DNA of 64,000 nucleotides from the NCBI GenBank assembly GCA_914767715.1, contig OU612068.1, forward strand, positions 6,510,001-6,574,000. Direction: 5' to 3'. The DNA comes from Membranipora membranacea (Eukaryota; Bryozoa; Gymnolaemata; Cheilostomatida; Membraniporidae). Both the position numbers and the translations under genes were made by a program. Position 1 is the stretch's first letter, and every line of letters begins with the position of its first letter. This document shows, one piece after another, positions 45,541-57,139 of the stretch. A model generated the notes under the pieces. That model was not told where the DNA came from. It was given only the letters and a program-made list of their open reading frames with translations, and ran no database searches.

Positions 45541-47085
45541 TTATCGTGCATTAAAGAAAACACCCATTTTTTCTCTTTGGAAAGAGAGTAGACAGTTCCA
45601 ACGGGCATGGGTATAGGTGATCACCCAAAAGGCCACTGCCAAAAAGCCACTGGCCATAAAGTCACTGGCCAAAAAGCCACTGGCCATAAAGCCACTGGCC
45701 AAAAGGCCACTTGTCATAAGGTCATTGGACAAAAGGCCACTGCCTACTGGTCATAAGGCCACTGGTCAAAAAGCCACTGCCCAAAAAGCTGCCGGTTACA
45801 CAATAGAAGTCTGATATCAACTTTCCATTGACATGTTTTTGGGGCCCATAAAACAAAATTCTAGCTCTTGATATGCCATTTATAAATGATTTTTTATTTC
45901 TATTCACTGATTCCCATTTAAGTAAAGTTAGAAAAGATCCCACCCACCCTTTGCAAATAATTATTTCAAATGACTCCACCTGGACATCTTCTCATTCATT
46001 TTTGCTGTACCGTAACCCCCAATCAATACATTAAAATGTATCTTGATGGACAAATTAAAGTTATCACAAGCATACAGTCAGCACTTTTAGATCGCAGCAA
46101 TGCAGCACTGAGAAGAGACAGCGTTGTAGCTTTTTTGATTTTGACATGCTACATGCCAAGCACGAGTTAGTTACATACCCTACTGGGAACAACAGAGAAA
46201 GTCAGTGATCAGGTTACAAAACTTTAAGCAATACCGATCAAGTTGAGTCGGTTGGGTTTTTTGGTCATCAACAATAAAAACATTCAATGGATGCACAGAT
46301 AGATCTTGGTAGAGGCTTGTATTGCTCACAAGAGAGCTTAGTTTTAGTTTTTTAGTATCAGATCTGATATAACCATGTGATGATAAAAATCGATCACAGG
46401 GTGCATTGGGTAAAAATGATACTAAAAATCTTTCCATGTGAATATAAATTATTGTCACGTTACGAAGAAAAAATTTAAACAAGCCGCACCGCTGTCACTG
46501 CTCAGTGCGGCATTGCTTCGATCTAAAAGTGCTGACTGTTTAATTGTGATGACTATAATTTGTCCATCAAGGTAGATTTTAATATTTTGTTTTGGGGTTA
46601 GGGTACAGAAAAAGTGTGCGAGAAGATGTCGGGGTTGACTCATTTGAAACAACTATTTGCACAGGGTGGGTGGGATCTGTTCTATTTTTACTAAAATGGG
46701 AATCAGTGAGTAGAAATAAAAAAATCATCAAAAAATGGTATATCAAGTGCTAGAATTTTGTTTTACAGGCCCGAAAAAACATGTCAACGGAAAGTTAATA
46801 TCAGACTTCTATGATGTGACCATTGAACCAGTGGTTTTTTGGGCAGTGGCTTTTTGACCAGTGGCCCTATGACCAGTGGCCCTATGACCAGTGGCCTTTT
46901 GACCAGTGGCAGTGGCCTTATGACCAGTGGCCTTTTGTCCAGTGGCTTTATGACCAGTGGCTTTTTGGCCAGTGGCTTTTGGGAGTGGCCTTTTGGGTGA
47001 TCACCTATACCCATGCCCGTTGGAACTGTCTACTCTCTTTCCAAAGAGAAATGATGGGTGTTTTTTTAATGCACTTTTTGGCAGT
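45541..47085. mobile_element. foldback element with minisatellite arms
   Basis: Two arms of about 600 bp (45541-46143 and 46480-47085) are inverted copies. Outer sequence with TTTGGAAAGAGAGTAGACAG, then an array of GCCACTGGCCATAAA / GCCACTGGCCAAAAA units (45627-45790; 46823-46990), then an inner unique part (GTCAGCACTTTTAGATCG and more), around a core of about 340 bp. The repeat-bearing arms recall Drosophila FB elements in structure (analogy only). No coding sequence recognised. It lies in intron 1 of copy 10; a half-copy is at 56590-56850. Confidence 0.85.
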
Positions 47086-47089
47086 GGCA

Positions 47090-47840
47090 TTTTGACTCGA
47101 AATCTGGGTATAGGGTCACTACCTCACATAAACCTCTAACTTAAAGGGCCATCATGCAGGTTGATCAAATAAGACCTAGTGTAAAAAAATATAGATGCCA
47201 TAGGTATGTGCTTGCCTCCCTTCTACTATTTGGTTATAAATCTATGCAGTAGGCCTAAGGTTACTTAGGGCACAGAACCACGCTTTCCTTGCATCATTAA
47301 AATAATTATTTGAAAAGCCTTCTAGGAAAATACAGGAAGGTTGTGGCAACCCATGATTCTATATTTCACATCATTCTAGGTGCTAACAAATTTATGTGAT
47401 ACAGCTTCAAATACATTAATTTAAAGCACTGCGTCAGGACAACAGATTTGACAAAGCAATGACCTATTCAGTTTACACTGTTGAGAGATAAAATATCTGT
47501 CCTCTCGAGTGCAGGTGCAGACATCGAAAGTACTCAAGCCTCACTCTGACTAAAAAGGCATAAAGCTATGTGAGTTACTTAAGGCTGTGAATCGCAATAT
47601 GTTTCAAACAGTGAATAAAGACTTCTGCTTTCCCTGTAATGATTGCAAAGGGATCTGGGTGAAAAATTCAATAACTTCTCTCCACAATCGTTAAATGAGA
47701 AAACTTGCCTATCCCTCTGGTTCATACCTAGCCTTATCAGGCGGCTAATTTTTTGTTTAAAAAAAAAAAAAAACCAAACCGGTGGCCTCATGACAAGGCT
47801 AGTTCATACCATCTATATGACATGATTATTATGTGTTTAG
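47090..47840. other. intron 1 of copy 10, no further feature recognised
   Basis: AT-rich sequence with an A13 run near 47760. Confidence 0.45.
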
Positions 47841-47919
47841 TTTACCTGCGCATGTGGAATATCAACTGTGACATATGGCTGAGGTTGAGCTATCATCTGT
47901 GCCTTCTCCATGTCTGCTA

Positions 47920-48640
47920 GGATGTAATTCTTTTATCTGGTGCGAGGAGGTTTGAGAGTAGATCAAATTATCAGATGCTCACAGCTTCACCTTTGCTAAT
48001 AAACTAAAGCTGAAAAAGCACATTCAGGCATTCTAAGTACCAATTTATTTATGTACCCATAGCCCTGGGAAAAAATCCTATTTCACACATGCAATCATGT
48101 GCAGGCCTGCAAGAATATTTATGCTATACACCAGTAGCTTGCCAAATCTGTTGAATGTATCGTTACCAAATATATGAGGATTGTGGTTTCTTTGGCAAGT
48201 CATGGAAATTTTTCTTCCAGGATAATATAATAAATTTTCAATTAGTATTACAACACTCCTGATATCACAAACCAAAAAAATAACAAGATCCTTGCGAAAG
48301 CGACATTTTAAAAAGACGTGGATGACCACAGAATTATTTGAGCTTAGAGAAAAGCAAACAAAACTGCACATTAAATCTAAACAACAACCTTTAAATGCTG
48401 ATTTGAAGAAACAACATCTTTCCGAAATTCTGTAACTAAAAAAATCTACGATGCCAAGACTGAATTTTACAGAAAAGAGTTTTTATACTGCTAATCCAAC
48501 CAGAGCGAAAAGTGGAGACTTTTAAACAAATTTTTACTGAGATAGGGGTGGAAATTTCAATAAAGCCTCCCTCTCCCCAATTGCTCTCCTGAGTATTATT
48601 TTGAAAAAAATAACACCCAAATAAATGCAAAATTAGAACT
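47920..48640. other. upstream flank of copy 10
   Basis: The first 350 bases resemble 57140-57420 upstream of copy 11 (AATAAACTAAAGCTGAAAAA, TATTTATGCTATACACCAGTAGCTT), a shared promoter region. The remainder is AT-rich without a recognised gene. Confidence 0.5.
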
Positions 48641-50640
48641 CTACGAAATCGATACTAATGACGCTTTAAAAGTAATTGACAGTGTTTCTAAGCGGAAGGC
48701 AACTGGCCCAGACGGTATTCCAATGCGATCCTTAAAAGAACGCAAAATTTATATTGAGCCCAGTTTTAGTTTATCTTTCAAATTTAGTTATCCAAACATC
48801 CATTTTTCCTTAAATTGCTCGTGTTAAACCACTATACAAAAAGGGTGATAAAAATACTTGCACAAACTATCGGCCGATTTCAGTTTTACCTGCTCCGGGA
48901 AAAGTTCTAGAGAAAATACTATCTTTTCAAATTAGGGAATTTTTAGAGCTGAATTATCTTTTAACAGATTGTCGATTTGGTGTTTGAACCAAGAGAAGCA
49001 CTAGAAGATGCTAAAATTTTGTAATGGAAAAGCTATACAACAATTTTAATACCAGAAAAATTACACAGGGTGTTTTTTTAAAACTTTTCCAAGGCCTTTG
49101 ATACAATTAATCACGACAATTTAGTCAAAAATTATCTTTTTTCTTTCTTATAATGTAACATATTATAGGGGAAAAAAATATGGGGCGCTTCACGCATTTG
49201 TAACCGAAAGTGACGATCAACGCCACTGTAAATGTTGTTTGGCAGACAGGGTACTTGCCATAGTATTAGATGTTGTTAAATCTGGTGCAGAATTGACGAA
49301 CAAATGAACACCATCACCAGGAAATTGTTAGCATTTCCACAATGGACGACATAGGTTAGTGATAGGGAGGTGGGAGGGAAATTGACAGACTTATTCTCTT
49401 TCAAGACCAGCGTGGTGACCAGATGTAGATTGAAAGAAGAATATGTGAGTAGCTGTGAACAGTAGTTCTAAGAAAGCCTATCATTGGCTGAGAACAGTAG
49501 TTCTAAGAAAGCCTATCATTGGCTGAGAACAGTAGTTCTAAGTTTTCCTTACCAATAAGTTGTCCTTAGTTGGTTGAGGGAGGGCAACTTTTTATTCAGT
49601 TGACCTGGATTATTTGTCATGTCTTGGGACTGATTGCCAAGACAAGGGAGGTGTTATAAGGGCATAAAAAAATCTTTTTTGTACCAAAAACTTTATTTTT
49701 TCATGGCTTTTCAACAAATTCTCAAAACCTTATTAATAATTACTCAACAAATCGCAAGCAATTTTACTAAGTACTAAGGTACTAAGTCTCAATTACAGTC
49801 CTTGGGCTTCTTTTATTGTTGATCTATCTAAACAATCTTCTTTTTGCAGCCCCAGGTTTGAGTTATGTCTTATTTGCCGATGATACCAATATCTTTAGTA
49901 CAGATAGCCAGCTAGTCAACTTCAATTAGTGAACCAATGGTGCATTTCAAATAGACCCGTTTTAAATTATGGGAAGACCCATCAAGTTTTATTCAAAGCC
50001 CCTAAAAAGCAGTATGATAGCCAAATCTTATGATGGGCTCTTCAATTTTGGAAATAAATAGAGAGACAAAGTTTCTTGGTTTAACCATTGATTCAAATAT
50101 AGATTTTAAATCGCACCTAAAAGGGTTGGCTAAAAAGCTTCATTTAAACCTTCTAATGATGAGAGCAGTTTTCAGATGATAACACATTGACTGATATTTA
50201 CTACACATTTTTTTATCCCCATCTCATATATAGCATTGAGTTATGGGGCCATGCTTGTGAAACAAATTTAAAACCGATAGATTTTTTACAAAAAGCTGCT
50301 TAAAAACCTGGAGAACATGTTTCCACATATTTTAAAAAACTTAAAATTATGTATTTAAAAATGCTTTTTGAATGTAGATTATCAAACTTGCTTTTTAAAA
50401 CATATCCAACGGAAGAAAGTTTAAAACTTTTGCCAGAACATAACCATGATACGAGATCAAAAGCCCTAAAAACAATTCAAGCTAACAACAGCAGGGGTGG
50501 TAGGTCCCTGTTGTACACAGGTGTGAAACTGTACAACAGGTACCTTTTGGAAGATTGGACAGGATCTGGGAACAATTCCATGTCTGGTCTGGCTGAGCGC
50601 CTTTGGGTCTATTCTCGACAGCGGGCGCTGTGCTGACTCG
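48640..50640 (+). pseudogene. degenerate LINE ORF2 (reverse transcriptase)
   Basis: RT landmarks occur in order on the + strand across several frames: KATGPDGIP (about 48700), NYRPISVLPAPGKVLEKILS (about 48865), SKAFDTINHDNL (about 49090), FADDTNIFSTD (about 49880), FLGLTIDSNIDFKSHL (about 50070), and the C-terminal pattern LYTGVKLYNRYLLEDW (about 50515). Stops and frameshifts abound, and the stretch 49160-49840 appears to contain inserted non-RT DNA. A dead jockey/CR1-like element. Confidence 0.8.
49445..49545. repeat. short tandem repeat, about 41-bp unit
   Basis: Two and a half copies of a unit containing GAACAGTAGTTCTAAGAAAG and CCTATCATTGGCT, inside the DNA that interrupts the LINE. Confidence 0.85.
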
Positions 50641-51800
50641 TGCTTTGACTTATCGGCTTGTGTGGGTGTTTTTTCATGGGTGACCATCGGCACAGCTGTC
50701 ACTCTAGTCTTCGGACTATATGGCTGAGCCCTTGCTTTTTTTTCATCTACATTATATACTAATATGCCAGATTCTTGCATATTTGATTAAACTAATTTTA
50801 TAGCATTAACAATAAAAACAAAGTCTTGAAAGACCAGTCTCAGAAGTCTGAAGGCGTCAGAATTTTTAAAGATTTTTGCAAGACACTTGCAATGGGATTT
50901 TGTACAAAAGTTAATTGTGAACCATAGGGCTAAGATTTTGGCTGTATATGTTATAACTCTTATGCACTCAGTTTTATCAAAATCTTAGTCCATTTATAGC
51001 TTTACAGCCAAAATCTCAGCTTACGGTTCGCAATCAATTTTTCTAGGATTGTTATAATTATTTGAAACTAGAGGTTTTAGGATGACCAAACTGACTCAAC
51101 TCGTTACAATCAATAGGACAGGCTCACCTCAAACCCACAGTTAAAATCACTAACATCTGATTTGCTCATGCAAGATCCTCTCAGTACAAAGCTGTCTGTG
51201 GAGTGTCCTCTCTACTGGTTGCCAGACTTTGGCGTGACTCTACAAGTTTTATTATTCTCATATGTAATCTAGCTGTCCTCATGAGTATACAGGTTGTGCA
51301 GTAAACAGTCATAAATGTAGAATCCCTTTCCGAATCTCGCCTTTTCTTTTTAGTTGTTTTGCTTTTTCGGTTTTCACTTCTTTGGATCCATAATATTTTA
51401 AAATATATTGTAGTTGGTACAAAGGTAAAATATGATTCCTCAGTACGAAACGATAATCATTATATTATGATGATAATCTGCACTATCCGTTTGCCGCAAT
51501 GTGACTGGCTGATTTCTGGCTGAGTTACGTTATTTATACCTTTGTACCCCCACTACATGTAAGATGGGAGTTGCCTTCACTTTATGTGTGGCGAGACTCC
51601 AAAAGAATTAAGATGGGTATTAAAATTTGGCTGATTTAATATAACAAGATATCCCTTTGCAACTGTCTTGCAACAATCTTAGAATTCTGATGCCGTAAGA
51701 CTTTTGAGATTGGTCTTGTAAGACTTGCAAGAGTCTTGAGATTCCCAAGACTGCTGAGATTTTTGTGGTTCAGAATTGTTGAACTGTTGCAGGACCTTTC
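50640..51800. other. no gene recognised
   Basis: AT-rich spacer after the LINE remnant. A weak inverted repeat (AGCTAAGATTTTGGCTGTA and its counterpart) lies near 50930-51030. Confidence 0.45.
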
Positions 51801-51809
51801 AAGACCCAA

Positions 51810-52063
51810 AATCTTGCAATTTTGCCCTGTTTATGACAAAACAGAGGGTGAGCTATCCCTAAAGAGGGACGCAAGTTGTCCTGGTACTGAGAGTGTGATA
51901 CATCCTAGAAAACTAGAATGCATCGTAGAGGTAGTCATAATAAAGGACCCCCTAAGTGTGAGTGTGCAGCAAGCTGCCAGAAGCTGAAACAGGCATTGAT
52001 CGCCCATAGGCAGTGACACTTTGATCTTAGCCAATAGGCCGAGAAGCAATCTTACAATTTTGC
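51810..52063 (-). mobile_element. U2 snRNA-headed SINE, copy B, with 16-bp target duplication
   Basis: On the minus strand the element begins with GCTTCTCGGCCTATTGGCTA at about 52047, matching the U2 5' end at all but one position, and ends GTTTTGTCATAAACAGG near 51826. AATCTTGCAATTTTGC (51810-51825) and AATCTTACAATTTTGC (52048-52063) are 15/16 direct repeats. This shows mobilisation by a target-primed reverse-transcription mechanism. Confidence 0.9.
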
Positions 52064-52087
52064 TGCAATTGGGCATCAGGCTTAAAC

Positions 52088-52335
52088 ACTACCAAAAGAC
52101 CAAAGCATGTTATAGTCAGGCAGTTGATTATGATAAAGTTGTGTCAGATTTGCATGTTAAAAAAATTCAATGCTTTACTTGGTATGAATTATTGATGGTG
52201 GAATGAGTGCCTACCATAAGGGGAGGTAACGCTCATTATGATGTCACAGTCACCTGGATGTGCAATTCATGAAACAAACACTTCCTGGAGGCTATGACAT
52301 CATAATGTAGAGGATGACAGTTACCTTCTATTGGC
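52088..52335. repeat. foldback element family F2, copy 1
   Basis: TATAGTCAGGCAGTTGATTATG and the following 240 bases match 54150-54400. The inner part contains inverted blocks (CATTATGATGTCACAGTCACC / CTATGACATCATAATG). Non-coding; apparently lacks most of the right arm compared with copy 2. Confidence 0.65.
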
Positions 52336-52339
52336 ATGG

Positions 52340-53460
52340 CTTTGCTAAAGATTAGTCTTCAATATTCCAGCTCGTTGATATGAATTGATATGAATATAAA
52401 ACAGTGTTCATTAGCACATGGTGGTGGTTGATCGATTGAATGTCTCCAAATAGACAGCCTAGGCCGCTGTTTTTGGGCCGCCACAAACAGAAAGGCTGTT
52501 GGTGGTGTCGTCTTTCTGTGTGGTATTTGCTTGGCCGGGCTGGGTGGGGGTTTAAGATTGCGAAGAAGGTAGTTTGTTAGAGTGCGGATATAGTGAGGGA
52601 TGAGAACAGGGTTTTCTAAAAATTTAAAGGTAGGCACATGGTCCTTGTTAAGCTTGGGCCTTAGCCCTGGCTCAATCGTATATCAATAAGGTTACGTATA
52701 GATAAGTTTTGTTCTGACTGTCAAGACAACTTTGCTGGTGGGTCAAAGCTTGTCAACTGTCGCTGTTGTCTCATATAGGAGAGAACACTCTCCTGAGAAT
52801 CAGAGGCTTCTGCCTGTGACTGCTATTCATAAAAAGTAAGTTTTGTAATATAATATTGGGAAATTAGTACAGACAGAAAACCTGATTTCTAGAGCGAGGC
52901 ACTGACATGATTTCTTTAGAATAAGTTCTGCTCTCATCAGCTCACACATATTGAGGGCAACACAAGATAAAATTTGTTTGTTTGTTTCTGTGCGGTAATA
53001 TACCGCCTTATTTATCTGCAATTATCAAAAGCTGTACAAGACATTATAAAAGTTTGTTATTGCTGATTATTAGCCAATATATTTCGGATATTTTGACATA
53101 GAGAATGATATCAATAATTTTTTTTTTAGTTTATCATATACTTTATATGTTCTGTAGAAATGTCTTGGACAGTTTTCTAGGAAAATGTCTTCGGACATGC
53201 TTTACTCTCAGAATAAATGTTTAATAAATGTCTGATTCATATAGGCAGTAGCGTATAGTATAACTACCTCAAATACAGTGATAAAAGGAGGAAAAATAAA
53301 GCATTCTCTCTCTGTAGTCACAAGTCATGTTCATATAAGAGCATAAGTCATAGCATTCATTGAAGACGTATGTAACAATGTGTTCAGAGTTTGTTTGATG
53401 AAGTAGGTTTTAATAATCGTACATCATCTACTTGAAGTAACAGTCCCTGGTCTTGAAGCA
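52340..53460. other. no gene recognised
   Basis: Includes a minus-strand ORF (52359-52637) with no recognised domain. The segment 53080-53240 resembles 41815-41935 by copy 10, marking the end of the duplicated unit. Confidence 0.45.
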
Positions 53461-53467
53461 GCTATAT

Positions 53468-56400
53468 TTACCCGTAGTGTGATGACCTTCTACTGTCGCC
53501 ATAGTAAATTCCGGAAAGTGCGTCAGCAAACAGTATCTACAAAAAGATAACACAAGGATTTATTGACAATGACAGACACAGACATGAGATGAAGACAAGC
53601 TATAGAGTATATTGTGTAACGTCTATTGACATCTAGACTAAGTTTGGTCCATTTGCCTGCATTCGGAGTTGGTCCCCCTCCAGTAGTCATGCCGCAGGCA
53701 GGCTTTTTGCCTGCGTCATGACCAATGGAGGACAAGTAGTCTAGTATGCAGGTCAACTGAATCAAACTTGTTCTAATTGACAAATTTAAACTATAACTAT
53801 AAATTATGCTTGTTATGAAGTTAACCAGAATACAAATCAACCAAGCAAGTAATACGATGACCTTCTGGGGGTAAGAACAGCTGAAATATATCATGGCATG
53901 GGAAGCTGCTTTTTAAAAATTAAAGGTAATATTTTGTGACAACATGTGCAAAACATTAGAACTGCCCAAGTCGTGACAAAATACAAAACCTGACAACACA
54001 TCAAGTGCAAATGGAAACAATGTGCTAAACATATCAGAACACCCTGCACACAATATGTAACAACACGCAAATGTCACTAGTTGAAATTCAAATTTGACCA
54101 GAAAGCATCCAGGGATCCGCTGTTTTTCTCATTAAAGACTACACAGAGCTCGAAGCATATTATAGTCAGGCAGTTACTTATGATAAAGTTGTGTCAGATT
54201 TGCGTGGTAAAAAATTCAATACTCTACTTGGCATGAATTATTGATGGTTGAAAGAGTGCCTTCCATAAGGGCAGGTAACTCTCATTCTCTGCATTATGAT
54301 GTCACTGTCTCCAGGAAGTGCTTGTTTCTTGTATTGCACATCCGGGTGACTGTGACCTCATAATGCAAAGAACACGAGTTACCTTCCCTTACGGGAGGCA
54401 CTCTTTCCACCATCAATAATTTATACAAAGGAGAGCATTGAATTTTTTACTATGCGAATCTGCCATAACTTCATCATGAGTAACTGTCTGAGTATAACAT
54501 GCATTGGTCTTTGGGTAGTCTGTAAACCTACTCCAAGCCCAAACACAAAGTATGCGCTCTCAGAATAACTAGAAACTGATACGCTCAGGGAACCCACCAT
54601 TTGCCATTTAACAGTTTCTTCTAGTTGATTCTGCCATTATTAGAACACTTCTAGTAAGGCCTTTTATATGATCAGTAAGCTTTACAATTGAAGGGATGCA
54701 ATAACCATTTTTAAGATGAAATGATAATTTCTGCAGGAGTAGCTCACAGCAATTCAAGGCACACATGTGTGCTGTTTATAACAGCAATGGTTTATTATAA
54801 AGGTAATTAGCTGTGGAAGTTTTATGATAATGATGATATTCTCACAGAGTAAGGATACACAGAGAGGACACTTAAATGATCGTTATAGTGTCTGCGGTTT
54901 TTGATTAACTGGGGGAAAATTGTGCACAGCTGGATGCCGAAAACTCATTATCTCTATATGTTATAATGTCATTTTTCTTGCAGACATCTCTACCTTTGAT
55001 GGGTCATAATTCATTCTATATATATCCTATAGACTGATTTCCAACTTTGTTGGAATGTCAAACCTTCAAGCTATACACCATATTGTTGTCATTTTTTGCT
55101 AGGATACATAGGCTATGAGCTATCTGCATTTGTAAAATGAGTTTTGTTATATAGATTTACGTGTGACAATTGATAAACTTCTGGTCATAAAAATTAGGAA
55201 ATGTCTGTGTATTGACCCAGGCCACATGTAATTCTATATGATATAACTCATTTTTAATACACAGATAGCTCATAGCCTATGTATCCTAGCACAAAATGAC
55301 AATAATATGGTGTATAGCTTGAAGGTTGGACATTCTAACAAAGTTGGAATTCAGTCTTTAGGATAAATACAGAATGAATTATGGCCCATCAAAGGTAGAG
55401 ATGTCTGCAAGAAAAATGACATTATAACATATAGAGATAATGAGTTTTCGGCATCTAGCTATGCACAATTTTCCCCCAGTTAATCAAAAACCGCAGGCAC
55501 TATAACGATCATTTAAGTGTCCTCTCTGTATATCCATACTCTGTGATATTCTTTTAAAAAGCATTCCATTACCAGCAATATAAAGAAACACTGCTTACAA
55601 GCCAGGCCCTGGGTTAATTACGTATCAGTTAATTTAGGAAACATCATAAATGGTATATGTTGTAACTTAAAAGGCACCAGTGTGTTATGTAGCCGCTCAA
55701 TTATATCAGATACAAAAATAATGATAACATCAGATAAAAAATCGCACAATTTGACTGCGGGAGTTAAGAGAAGATGCTAGTTACACTTACGCATAGGATG
55801 ATGAAGATAATGCCTAAAGCTATTGCCCACGATACCCAACACTTGCCCTGAAACATACGCCCCTTATACTCCTGCATGTTCCCTCGCATTCCCTCAGTTT
55901 TGGCTGTCATGACATGCATGAGTCCGATCAGACCACATATTGGGCAGCAAAGAATAGAGCTGAGGATACCAAACACATACCAGCATGTCGAGTTCTCAGG
56001 GTCTGCCTGGAATGGAAACAAAATGTGCTAAATGATAGCACTTTTTTGATGCAGGGTTAGACAACTGCTTGACTAGCCACAAGCCAGTAAGAATATGCTA
56101 ATTTTAAGGTAAAGTAAGCACAAGTTTAGCGAGTTGTCAACTTTGATCGGCATGCCGAGGGCATTGTTTTTTCTTCAATTTGACCCAAACATATCTGAGT
56201 TAAAAGATATTTTCTAACTTTGTGACAATATAAACATGCCATGCACATAATCAATTCAGCTTTCCTATTCAAGTGACAATCACGCCAGTTGCCAAGGATT
56301 GACTTTTTAGGATTTCAGCCAAAAGTATAAATTTATTTTCAACCCATAAACATAAAGATGAGTATGCAAATTTTAACGATTCGATCACATGTTGTTGTTG

Positions 56401-57139
56401 TCAATCTTGTCTAGCTAGAGGTCGCCAAAAAACAAGTCACAAATCAAGACCTTTATGACTTTGATATTAATAGCTGTACTTTGATGACTGCATCGAAGAC
56501 TAAAATTGGGAGTCAGAAGTGGTCTGATGGATAAGGGCGAAGACTTGTGATCGAATGATCCATGTTCAATTCCCAGGGCTGTATGTCATTTCTGGTTTGG
56601 CACTGGTGACCATAAATACAGGACTATTATCGTGCATTAAAATTTTTTTTCTCTTTGGAAAGAGAGTAGACAGTTCCAACGGGCATGGGTATAGGTGATC
56701 ACCCAAAAGGCCACTGCCAAAAAGCCACTGGCCATAAAGTCACTGGCCAAAAAGCCACTGGCCATAAAGCCACCGGCCATAAAGCCACTGGCCAAAAAGC
56801 CACTGGCCATAAAGCCACTGGCCAAAAAGCCACTGGCCATAAAGCCTTTTCAATTAAAGAGCAACCAGGGTTTCAAACAAGTTCTCATTGATTAAGAGCA
56901 GTTGGCACCGTATGAATAGGTACAAAGATCAAATGAATGAATGGTTTGACAGCAGATAAGGGTGAAAACTTGTGATTGAATAATCCATGTTCGATTCACA
57001 GCGGTACAGGGCTCCTGCTGTGTATAAATATCCCCTACTTCTTTCTCTTCGCAAAGCGAGTAGTGAAGTTTACCTGTGCAAGTGGAATAGCAACTGAGAC
57101 ATGTGGCTGAGGGTGAGCTATCATCTGTGCCTTCTCCAT
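53468..57139 (-). CDS. CD225/dispanin family two-pass membrane protein (copy 11, subfamily B)
   Basis: Coding exons in order 57074-57139, 55791-56006 and 53468-53536, phase-0 introns, giving 116 residues. Exon 1 encodes [20 protein letters not shown] plus AQ, donor GTAAAC. Exon 2 (72 codons) reads [13 protein letters not shown], then a first membrane segment with CCPICG, the variant loop [13 protein letters not shown] and GKCW, and a second hydrophobic segment; donor GTAAGTG. Exon 3 (acceptor TTTTTGTAG) encodes [20 protein letters not shown] and two more residues. It is the only intact complete subfamily B gene here and pairs with the frameshifted copy 10. Introns are loaded with foldback and MITE insertions that copy 10 lacks. 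Confidence 0.85.
53624..53790. mobile_element. short TIR element in copy 11 intron 2
   Basis: Termini TCTAGACTAAGTTTGGTCC and the inverse of TAGAACAAGTTTGATTC, with an inner inverted pair around GCCTGC repeats. ATTGACA flanks both sides (about 53628 and 53778), a likely target duplication. Same terminus family as 29007 and 24615. Confidence 0.6.
54140..54535. repeat. foldback element family F2, copy 2
   Basis: Arms of about 170 bp (for example GCATATTATAGTCAGGCAGT on the left and its inverse ACTGTCTGAGTATAACATGC on the right) enclose a centre with GTGACTGTGACCTCATAATG. Related to 52088-52335. Inserted in intron 2 of copy 11. Confidence 0.75.
54834..55553. repeat. large foldback element with arms of about 330 bp
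   Basis: The left arm (54834-55166) and right arm (55225-55553) are imperfect inverted copies (for example GAGGACACTTAAATGATCGT / ACGATCATTTAAGTGTCCTC) with a short spacer. No ORF of note. Inserted in intron 2 of copy 11; absent from copy 10. Confidence 0.85.
56400..56895 (+). repeat. half-copy of the minisatellite foldback arm plus TTAA-element fragment
   Basis: Matches 45361-45800 by copy 10 closely, through the tRNA-like segment, TTTGGAAAGAGAGTAGACAG and the GCCACTGGCCATAAA array (56705-56848). It then ends abruptly in a fragment resembling the left end of the TTAA element at 25998 (TTAAAGAGCAACCAGGGTTTC). Only one arm is present, so the element was truncated here or its arm was duplicated with the gene. 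Confidence 0.75.

Larger units (their letters stand above)
42773..47911 (-). pseudogene. CD225 family copy 10 (subfamily B), frameshifted
   Basis: Exon 1 (47846-47911) encodes [20 protein letters not shown] plus two residues, donor GTAAAC. Exon 2 (44804-45018) is 215 nt instead of 216: one base is missing in the loop after GCCAAGCATG, so [12 protein letters not shown]...AKHG shifts out of frame before RGNMQVYKERMF. Exon 3 (42773-42784) has a good acceptor (TTTTTTTGCAG) but stops after three codons (ATA TTA CAT TGA), whereas copy 11 encodes 22 residues there. Intron 1 carries the minisatellite foldback element and intron 2 an LTR-element fragment. Two lesions in the coding sequence make a pseudogene likely. 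Confidence 0.78.

Noticed and set aside
45617-45814. Open frames on both strands reading as lysine/proline/leucine or alanine/serine/glycine repeats
   Set aside because: They are translations of the GCCACTGG minisatellite; unit length is a multiple of three, so all frames stay open. The same occurs at 46784-47095 and 56637-56895. No coding evidence.
49445-49545. CRISPR-like direct repeats
   Set aside because: Two and a half nearly identical tandem units without variable spacers, in a eukaryotic genome. A simple tandem repeat.
53523-53894. 123-codon minus-strand ORF as a separate gene
   Set aside because: It overlaps exon 3 of copy 11 and the TIR element in intron 2; the open frame is chance readthrough and has no recognisable domain.
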